This document shows, one piece after another, positions 1 to 6,000 of a stretch of 11,980 bases of DNA (position 1 is its first letter; every line of letters begins with the position of its first letter). This stretch comes from an uncultured Oscillospiraceae bacterium (GTDB lineage Bacteria > Bacillota > Clostridia > Oscillospirales > Oscillospiraceae). Below the pieces are notes generated by a model. That model did no database searches. It was not told the origin of the DNA and worked only from the letters and a program-made list of their open reading frames with translations. The position numbers were made by a program, and so were the translations under genes. The DNA lies in the NCBI GenBank assembly GCA_934636305.1, contig CAKUAM010000059.1:1-11980 (forward strand), written 5' to 3'.

Positions 1-628
1 GCATAAACACCACCAGCGCCGCGGACAGGATCCACTCCCCACGCAGAAGGCTGCTTCCCAGCCAGCAGTAGACAAACGTGCTGAACGCACTCCCAAAAAA
101 CATCGTCAGTGTAAACTCCCAGGGCTTCAGCCGCGAACGGCTGGCCGCAATGGGGATAATGCCATTGGGAATCAGCGGCAGGAAACACAGCATCACGACC
201 GTGTAGGCCGGGTGAGCGGATTTTGCCACGATGTTCAGCTTGTCGTTCCCGCTGTCCGGCAGGAGGCGGTCAAGATAGGCGCCAAGCTTCTGGAAAAGCG
301 TGAAGCAGATGCCGTGCGCAAGCGCCGACGACACCAGGCAGATTGCGAATGCCCGCCAGACGCCATAGACAACACCGGCTGCAACCTGCACAATGACGCC
401 GGAGATCACAATGGACCACACCTGCACCATCTGCAGAAGCGCCATACACAAAATGCCGGTCACGGACATGTCCCGCTTCAGATACTCCTCCATCGCCTGC
501 TCGTCGCCAGATTTGAGAAGCGCAACAATATCCGGCATGAACTGCTTGAGCACGAGATAGACCAGCAGCAGCGCCAGAAGCACAAACAGCAGCATGCTCC
601 CCGTGCGGATAAACTTTGTTTTTTTCAT
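1..628 (-). CDS. TVP38/TMEM64 (VTT/DedA-like) family membrane protein, C-terminus cut by window edge
   Basis: Translating the minus strand from the ATG at 628 gives 209 residues with no stop before the edge, so the C-terminus is missing. A lysine/arginine-rich start (MKKTKFIRTG) precedes a first membrane segment at about 10-28. A soluble stretch follows (30-55), then hydrophobic segments at about 56-85, 90-112, 140-160 and 170-192. The stretch PLIPNGIIPIAASRSRLKPW (151-170), followed by a Gly/Ser/Phe-rich helix, matches the VTT (SNARE-associated) domain, where a Pro-rich re-entrant loop precedes 'aG.s' and a conserved F...G pattern. Family members are multi-pass membrane proteins. Some DedA/VTT relatives act in lipid flipping or membrane homeostasis, but the substrate here cannot be read from sequence. 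A GGAGA ribosome binding site at 637-641 lies 8 bases from the start. The gene diverges from the gtrA-like gene. Family call fairly firm; role unknown. Confidence 0.82.
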   Translation of the reverse strand, partial: MKKTKFIRTGSMLLFVLLALLLVYLVLKQFMPDIVALLKSGDEQAMEEYLKRDMSVTGILCMALLQMVQVWSIVISGVIVQVAAGVVYGVWRAFAICLVSSALAHGICFTLFQKLGAYLDRLLPDSGNDKLNIVAKSAHPAYTVVMLCFLPLIPNGIIPIAASRSRLKPWEFTLTMFFGSAFSTFVYCWLGSSLLRGEWILSAALVVFM

Positions 629-682
629 GCAAGGGTTCTCCATCAGAATCCAGATATTTACTGTCTGTCAGTCGTACAGTGT

Positions 683-711
683 ATGATAGCACGTTTTCTT
701 CAAAAGTGCAA
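683..711 (-). promoter_or_regulatory. Candidate sigma-A promoter of the VTT-family gene
   Basis: On the minus strand, TTGCAC (706-711) is followed after 17 bases by TATCAT (683-688), preceded by an extended -10 TG at the usual position. Transcription would start near 676, about 48 bases before the ATG. An inverted pair ACTGT (660-664)/ACAGT (676-680) spans the predicted start site and could be an operator. The -35 matches consensus only in TTG, so the call rests on the spacing and the extended -10. Confidence 0.5.
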
Positions 712-716
712 ATGTT

Positions 717-732
717 TGCGTCAGCTGACGCA
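717..732. promoter_or_regulatory. 16-bp perfect palindrome, candidate operator in the divergent region
   Basis: TGCGTCAGCTGACGCA reads the same on both strands. It lies 5 bases upstream of the -35 of the minus-strand promoter, in the gap between two divergent genes, a typical place for a dimeric repressor or activator to act on one or both sides. Next to it is a second, imperfect inverted pair (ATCTGC at 732-737, GCAGAT at 742-747). No regulator gene is in the window, so the binding protein is unknown. Confidence 0.45.
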
Positions 733-742
733 TCTGCGTCTG

Positions 743-773
743 CAGATCTTTGGCAGATTTTCGGACAGATCTT
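743..773. repeat. Three CAGAT(C/T)TT direct repeats spaced 11-12 bp
   Basis: CAGATCTT begins at 743, CAGATTTT at 754 and CAGATCTT at 766, so the units sit 11 and 12 bases apart, about one turn of the helix. Such phasing is common where a protein binds cooperatively on one DNA face. They lie about 65 bases upstream of the gtrA-like start and overlap the likely promoter zone (TTGGCA 750-755, CATATT 775-780, spacing a poor 19 bases). I cannot assign a firm promoter for the rightward genes here. Confidence 0.35.
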
Positions 774-839
774 CCATATTTCCTATTGTCAGGGCGCGCG
801 GTTCTGCGTACAATAAGGAGCAAAAGGAGCATGATCCAT

Positions 840-1385
840 ATGGAACAGAACAAGAAAAAACAGGGCGGCTTCTGGCAGTTCGTCAAGTTCCTGCTCGTCT
901 CTGCGCTGGCCGGCATCATCCAGCTGGCGCTGGCAAATCTGCTGCCTTTGCTGTTTGACCGGATTACCGCGCCGGTTCCGCCGCTTCTGCGCGGCATTTT
1001 TGTGCCGGAGCGCCTGTTTTCCGCCAGCAGCGCCGACGCTGCCAAATATGTGGTAAACGGCGCCGTCACCTGGGGCTACGTGCTGCCGTTTTTCCTGTCC
1101 AACGTGGCAGCAAACGTCTATGCCTATTTCCAAAACCGGAAAACAACCTTCCACAGTGACGCGCCCACTGTCAACTTTGTGCTCTACTTTGTCCTGCTGG
1201 CCGCGCTCATCCTGTTTACCACATGGCTGCAGGGCTGCATGGTCGGCTGGCTGGACCAGACCGGCATCGCGTTTCTGCACACCTTTGCCCGGACCATTGC
1301 CGCGGCAGCTGCCGGAACCGTACAGCTGATTGTGCTGTTCCCGGTGGAAAAATTTGTCCTGCTGCGGGAAAAGAAATCCGCGTAG
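840..1385 (+). CDS. GtrA-like family membrane protein
   Basis: The protein has 181 residues and about four membrane segments (roughly 12-38, 76-97, 110-130 and 139-167). GtrA-family proteins are small four-helix membrane proteins; several take part in moving or handling polyprenyl-linked sugars for cell-surface glycans. The diagnostic stretch is the second helix, LSNVAANVYAYFQNRKTTF (86-104), matching the family pattern N-(Y/F)xxNRxWxF at a helix end. The N-terminus FVKFLLVSALAGIIQL also fits GtrA helix 1. The start is uncertain: ATG at 840 has AAAGGAG (823-829) 10 bases upstream, while ATG at 831 (three residues longer) has AAGGAG (815-820) at the same spacing. I chose 840 for the longer purine-rich site. 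The 73-base gap to plsY holds a candidate promoter, so linkage to plsY is uncertain. No glycosyltransferase partner is visible. Confidence 0.8.
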   Translation: MEQNKKKQGGFWQFVKFLLVSALAGIIQLALANLLPLLFDRITAPVPPLLRGIFVPERLFSASSADAAKYVVNGAVTWGYVLPFFLSNVAANVYAYFQNRKTTFHSDAPTVNFVLYFVLLAALILFTTWLQGCMVGWLDQTGIAFLHTFARTIAAAAAGTVQLIVLFPVEKFVLLREKKSA

Positions 1386-1400
1386 ACCCCATTTTTCTGC

Positions 1401-1429
1401 TTGCATCTGGTTCGCTGATTCGATAAAAT
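1401..1429 (+). promoter_or_regulatory. Candidate promoter of plsY-amidohydrolase unit
   Basis: TTGCAT (1401-1406) is followed after exactly 17 bases by TAAAAT (1424-1429), which differs from the -10 consensus at one base. The start of transcription would fall near 1436, just ahead of the GGAGG (1447-1451) that serves the ATG at 1459. No terminator hairpin is seen after the gtrA-like gene, so read-through from upstream is also possible. Confidence 0.45.
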
Positions 1430-1458
1430 AATTATATTCGCGCATTTGGAGGAAAATT

Positions 1459-2115
1459 ATGTATTCTCAAGCTCTTGCAACCATTGCTCTTGTCCTGTGC
1501 GTCGCGGCAGGCTCCTATCTGGCCGGCTGCTGCAACGGTGCCATCATCACCTCATTCCTGTTTTTCCATAACGACGTCCGCAGCTATGGCAGCCATAACG
1601 CCGGCCTGACCAACTTTTACCGCGTCTACGGCGCGCAGTACGCCGCATTCGTCATTCTGCTGGACATGCTCAAGGCGTTCGTCGCCGTAAAGCTCGGTTC
1701 GATTCTCTTTGGCTATTACCTCGGGCAGCAGCTCATCGGCGAATACTTCTCCGCGTTGTTCTGTATCATTGGCCATATCTTCCCTGCATTCTACTCGTTC
1801 AAGGGCGGCAAGGGCATTCTCTGCAGCGGTACGCTGCTCCTGCTGCTGGACTGGCGCATTGCGGCAGTCGGCTGGGGTCTGTTCCTTGTACTCTGGCTGA
1901 CCACACGGTATGTCTCACTTGGCTCGATCTGCGCCGCGCTGAGCTTTCCCATCACGACGGCAATTTTCTACTGGGGCAGCTGGATCGTTCTTGCGCTGTC
2001 GGTCGTGATTGCCGCGCTGGTCATCTGGGCGCACCGCGCCAACGTCGGGCGTCTGCTGCACGGCACGGAATCGAAGTTCCAGTGGCACAAAAAAGGCCCG
2101 GAGAAACCGGAATGA
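1459..2115 (+). CDS. plsY: Acyl-phosphate:glycerol-3-phosphate acyltransferase PlsY
   Basis: PlsY is the membrane enzyme that moves an acyl group from acyl-phosphate (made by PlsX) to position 1 of glycerol-3-phosphate, giving lysophosphatidic acid, the first step of phospholipid synthesis. The protein is 218 residues, the usual length, with five or so hydrophobic helices. The three family motifs are present: SYGSHNAGLTNFYRVYG (42-58), GHIFPAFYSFKGGKG (105-119) and HRANVGRLLHGTESKF (192-207). Motif 1 is unusual: SHNAGLTNFYR where most family members read GxNxGATNVxR. The motif 2 tail is KGILCSG rather than the common KGVATxxG. A GGAGG lies 7 bases before the ATG. The stop is followed after 18 bases by the amidohydrolase gene, so the two are probably one transcript. 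The family is firm; whether this is the housekeeping enzyme or a paralogue cannot be judged from the window. Confidence 0.93.
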   Translation: MYSQALATIALVLCVAAGSYLAGCCNGAIITSFLFFHNDVRSYGSHNAGLTNFYRVYGAQYAAFVILLDMLKAFVAVKLGSILFGYYLGQQLIGEYFSALFCIIGHIFPAFYSFKGGKGILCSGTLLLLLDWRIAAVGWGLFLVLWLTTRYVSLGSICAALSFPITTAIFYWGSWIVLALSVVIAALVIWAHRANVGRLLHGTESKFQWHKKGPEKPE

Positions 2116-2133
2116 CCTGTTCCGGAGGCTCCC

Positions 2134-2973
2134 ATGATTATTGATTTCCACACACATTGCTTCCCGGACAAGCTTGCATCCACCGCGCTGGAAACGCTTG
2201 CGTCCGCTGCAGATGTCCAGCCGTTCACGGATGGCACTGCAGCGGGTCTCATGCTCGCCGAGCGCGCCGCCGGCGTCGATCTTTCCGTTGTCCTGCCCGT
2301 CGCCACCAAGCCGGAGCAGGTCCGCCATATCAACAACGGCAGCATCGCCATGAACGCACACACGTATGTCACGGGCCTTCTTTATCTCGGCGCGGCCCAT
2401 CCGGATGATGCGCTGTGGGCGCAGGAGCTGCGCCGCCTGCACGAGGCCGGGGTCCGTGGGATCAAGCTGCATCCGGTGGAGCAGAATGTCCCCATTGATG
2501 ATATCCGTTATCTGCGGATTCTGGAGCTTGCCGGGGAGCTCGGCATGATCGCCGTCCTGCATGCCGGCTATGATCTTGGCCACCCGGGAAACGACTGCTG
2601 CACGCCGCAGCGCATCCTGCGTGCCTGCCGGCAGTTGGGCCCTGTCACAATCGTGCTGGCACACATGGGCGGCTGGCGCTGCTGGGAGGATGTCCAGGCC
2701 CTGCTGCCGGACACCGACGTTTACCTCGACACGGCATTTTCCCTCGGCGCGCTGACGTCGCGTACCGGCACAGCCAAAGATTGTTCGCTGTTATCCGATG
2801 ATGCGTTCTGCCGCATCGTGCGTCAGTTTGGCGCGCGGCGCATCGTGTTCGGCACGGACTGCCCATGGGGCAGCCCACGGCAGGATCTGCAGCATATCCG
2901 CGCGCTGCCGCTCATGGCAGCAGAAAAAGCCGCCATCCTCGGCGGCAACGCAAAAAGAATTCTGAATCTTTAA
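2134..2973 (+). CDS. Amidohydrolase-2 family metal-dependent hydrolase
   Basis: This 279-residue protein has the TIM-barrel amidohydrolase-2 layout. The visible likely metal/catalytic ligands are H6 and H8 (IDFHTH, strand 1), H143 (AVLHAGYD), H177 (VLAHMGG) and D242 (VFGTDCPWG, strand 8). GIKLHP (109-114) and SPRQDL after the strand-8 Asp are also typical. Relatives include decarboxylases such as ACMSD and lactone or amide hydrolases; the substrate cannot be told here. No signal peptide is present, so it should be cytoplasmic. GGAGG (2124-2128) lies 5 bases before the ATG, and the gene starts 18 bases after the plsY stop. There is no obvious metabolic link to PlsY, so the pairing may only be one of shared transcription. 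The stop codon lies inside the terminator hairpin. Confidence 0.85.
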   Translation: MIIDFHTHCFPDKLASTALETLASAADVQPFTDGTAAGLMLAERAAGVDLSVVLPVATKPEQVRHINNGSIAMNAHTYVTGLLYLGAAHPDDALWAQELRRLHEAGVRGIKLHPVEQNVPIDDIRYLRILELAGELGMIAVLHAGYDLGHPGNDCCTPQRILRACRQLGPVTIVLAHMGGWRCWEDVQALLPDTDVYLDTAFSLGALTSRTGTAKDCSLLSDDAFCRIVRQFGARRIVFGTDCPWGSPRQDLQHIRALPLMAAEKAAILGGNAKRILNL

Positions 2974-3012
2974 TGCAGCGCGGCTGCCAGACGGCAGCCG
3001 CGCTGCATTTAT
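2972..3012 (+). terminator. Intrinsic terminator of the plsY-amidohydrolase unit
   Basis: A perfect 17-bp stem (AATGCAGCGCGGCTGCC at 2972-2988, its complement at 2993-3009) closes a 4-base loop AGAC. It begins inside the TAA stop codon. The T tract is short (TTT then AT), so the stem must do most of the work. It faces the minus-strand terminator at 3046-3084, as expected between converging genes. Confidence 0.75.
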
Positions 3013-3045
3013 AGGCAAAATTTCAAAGTTATTCTTCTTCTGCGT

Positions 3046-3084
3046 AAAAAACAGGGATATCCGCGATGCGGATATCCCTGTTTT
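3046..3084 (-). terminator. Intrinsic terminator of the SLH/cohesin/dockerin operon
   Basis: Read on the minus strand, AAAACAGGGATATCCGC (3084-3068) pairs perfectly with its complement (3064-3048) around a 3-base loop, and six T follow (3051-3046, partly inside the stem). It lies 7 bases past the stop codon of the giant SLH protein. The A-rich foot of the stem means it could also act on plus-strand transcripts. Confidence 0.85.
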
Positions 3085-3091
3085 GTGCTGT

Positions 3092-6000
3092 TCAGCCGTT
3101 CAGACCGTAGGTTCTGTAGAGGAACGTGACAATCTGCGCGCGTGTGCAGGATGCATCCGGGACAAAGCGCGTGGCGCTGACGCCGGAAGTAATGTTGTTG
3201 GCTGCTGCCCATGCAACTGCGTCGGCATAATACTTGTCGGCGGAGACGTCCGTAAAGACGGTGCTCAGCGTCGTCTTGGCCGAGCCCTCGGCGCGGAACA
3301 GGAACGTGGCCACCTCCGCGCGGCTGACCGTCGCGCTGGGGTTGAACGTCGTTGCGGTTGCGCCGGTCGTGATCCCCTGCTCCACAGCCCAGAGGACTGC
3401 GTTGTAGTAGTAATCAGAGGGCTTCACGTCGGTGAAGGGATTGCTGCTGCTCCTGGGCATCGGCGAGCCTGCCGCACGCCAGAGGAACGTCAGCGTTTCC
3501 GCTCTGGTGCAGGCTGCAGCCGGGGCAAACAGCGTAGCCGTGCGGCCGCTGGTAATACCGCTGCCAACCGCCCAGAGAACGGCGTCATAATAGTAATCGC
3601 GGGACGAGACATCCATGAACGGATTCTCATAGGCCGGGATGAAGGACGCCCTGATATTCGCGCCGCCGACCGGAGCCTGGAACGAATAGACGCCGTTGGA
3701 GCCGGTAAGCGGGAGCTTGTTGCCCTGCGAATCCGTCACAGTCAGCGAGCCGAGCATATAGCCCGCGTCAGGCTTCACCGTGATGGTGACCGTCTCGCCG
3801 GGTCTCGGGTTCTGGTTGTCGGCCTTGACCGTGCCGTTCTGCGCCGGGGCTACAGCGATGAAGCTGCCGGAGGAGGACGACGGACGGTAAGGATACGGCG
3901 TGATCGTGCCGGTGAGATTGTTGTAGTTTACCGGGTCGGCCGGGACAAACGTCCACGCGTAAGCCTTGTTGGCCTCGACGCGGGTAGCGTTGCCCAGATC
4001 CCAGAAAATCGTGCCGGCGGGTGTGATCGTGCCAGTGGTGAGCTTCGCGTCGGCCAGCGTACGGCCGTAGGAATAGATCCGCGTATAGGCGGGTTCGCCG
4101 GTCGGCGTTGCCTTGACGATGGTGATTTCCACCGAAGCAGATGTCGCCTCGTTGTATTCATCGTCGGCAGCCTTCGTCACAACGATGGTGACCTTGCCGG
4201 CCTGCGTCGCTGTCAGGACGCTGCCGTCCACGGTTGCCATGCCGGTGCCGTTTGTCACCGTGTAGGTGATGGCGCCGGTGCCGGAGCCGCCCGCGGCAGA
4301 CAGCTGCAGCTTCTGACCATAGGTAACAGTCGTGCCGCCGGTATAGGTCAGGGCCGCCTGGTTCTGCTTGGTCAGGTCAACATTCTGCGTGGCTTCTTTC
4401 GAAGCATTCAGCGTTGCAGTAGCCTTATACCGGATGGAGACCGTGATGGAGTCGCCGGTGACATGGTCCGCAACATTGCTGCTGCTCCAAGCGCCGCTGC
4501 CGAACTTATACTCTGCGCCCTCGACCGGCGTGATGGTGACGGTGCGGTCGCCTGCCGCGCCGCTGACCTTGACGGTCAGGCCCGGGACATTGGTGTTGGC
4601 CAGCTTATTAAATGTGACCACGTCCGTCGTGCCGACCGCGCCTTCGTTGTGGTTCGAATCTGCCTTGAGGCGTGCGGAGAACGTGTGCGTGCTTTCTTCT
4701 GGCGCAATGCCATCAAAGACGTTGCTGTTCTGCCATTCACCATTGTCCATGCGGTATTCCGCATTGGCAATGGGGTTCACGGTGTAGGTGAACTTGTTTG
4801 CATCCGTGCTGCTGACAGCATAGCTGCCGGTGACAGCCGGCGCAGCCTGATCGGCCTTTGCAATTGTCAGCGTGCCAACGTTTGCAAATGCAGCAGCCGT
4901 GTAGTTGCTGCCCTCCGCAATCTCAATGGAGATTCCATATTCGCCTGCACCCGTGGGCGCTGTCGTGCTGTCGCCATACTTCACAGTAATGTTGCCCAGG
5001 CCATTCACGCCACTTGCCGCTTCCGCCGTAACCGTGTACGCATTGCCATACACAACAGAGGTCGGAATCGTCACGACAATGTCAGCGGTCGTCGGAGCTT
5101 TCTTCGCAATCGAGAACTTGACCGTCTTGCTGTCCGTGTAATTGCCCTTACCAGTGATGGTAACCGTAGCCGTACCAACACCCGTGTTGTCAGCGTAGGC
5201 AACGGTGTAGTCCGTCTTTTCAGTGAGCGTTTTCTCACCGATCTTTACCGTAACAGTTCCTGTGATCGCACTGCCGGTATAGGTCGTGCCGGACGGCGTG
5301 AAATCAAGGGTAACGTCATCATCAGACAGAGACTTTGCGCTGATCGGGAAGTTCGCAGTTCTGTTGCTGGTGTAATTGCCCATACCAGTGATGGTGACCG
5401 CAGCCGTACCAACATTCGTGTTATTGGTATAGGCAACCGTGTAGTCCGTGTCCCTTACCAATGTTGTGCTGCCATCCATGACGACAACAGCAGGTGTGAT
5501 CGCCGAGCCGGTGTAGGTCTGCGCCGGGATCTCCCCTACAGTAACAGTCGTGTCGTCAATTGCCTTGGCAACAATGTTAAACGTGGTTTCTGCAGTACCA
5601 GCATAATTCCCCGTGAGGGTAACTTTAACTGTTGCTGTACCAACATTGATGTTTTCATCAAATTCCACCTGGTAATCAGCTTCAAAAGTCGAAGTTCCAC
5701 GTTTCAATGTGAGTTTCGGCTCAATTGCACGGCCGGTATAGGGCTGATCTGTAATCGTATCGATAGAGAACTCCCCAGTCAGATTCTCTGCAACAATCCG
5801 GAACGTCGTGGATGCGGTACCGGAATAGTTGCCCTTGAAGGTAACAGTTGCTGTTGCCTCACCGACAGAAGTGTTGTCCGTGTACACAACCGTGTAATCC
5901 GTACCCACAGTCAGCGTTGTTTCGCCGTCCTTCACGGTAAGTGAAGGCTCGATTGCACTGCCGGTATAGGTCTGATTAACAACATCATCAATGGCTGCAG

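Noticed and set aside
212..958. 248-codon plus-strand frame crossing the divergent intergenic region
   Set aside because: It overlaps the VTT-family gene, the promoter region and the start of the GtrA-like gene. It is His/Gln/Arg-rich low-complexity sequence, a shadow of the minus-strand gene.
789..1445. 218-codon minus-strand frame opposite the GtrA-like gene
   Set aside because: Gln/Gly/Arg-rich with no domain, while the plus strand shows clear membrane helices and family motifs.
1915..2664. 249-codon minus-strand frame opposite plsY and the amidohydrolase
   Set aside because: It spans two genes with strong family motifs on the other strand, and its own product resembles no known protein.
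3083..5944. 953-codon open frame on the plus strand
   Set aside because: It is the antisense of the giant surface gene. The product is Arg/Cys-rich with no recognisable domain, signal or ribosome binding site; Gly/Thr/Val-rich, stop-poor coding on the other strand explains it.
5093..5968. Possible CRISPR-like or satellite repeats
   Set aside because: The repeat period is about 225 bases, in frame and coding for a beta-module array. There are no short identical repeats with unique spacers.
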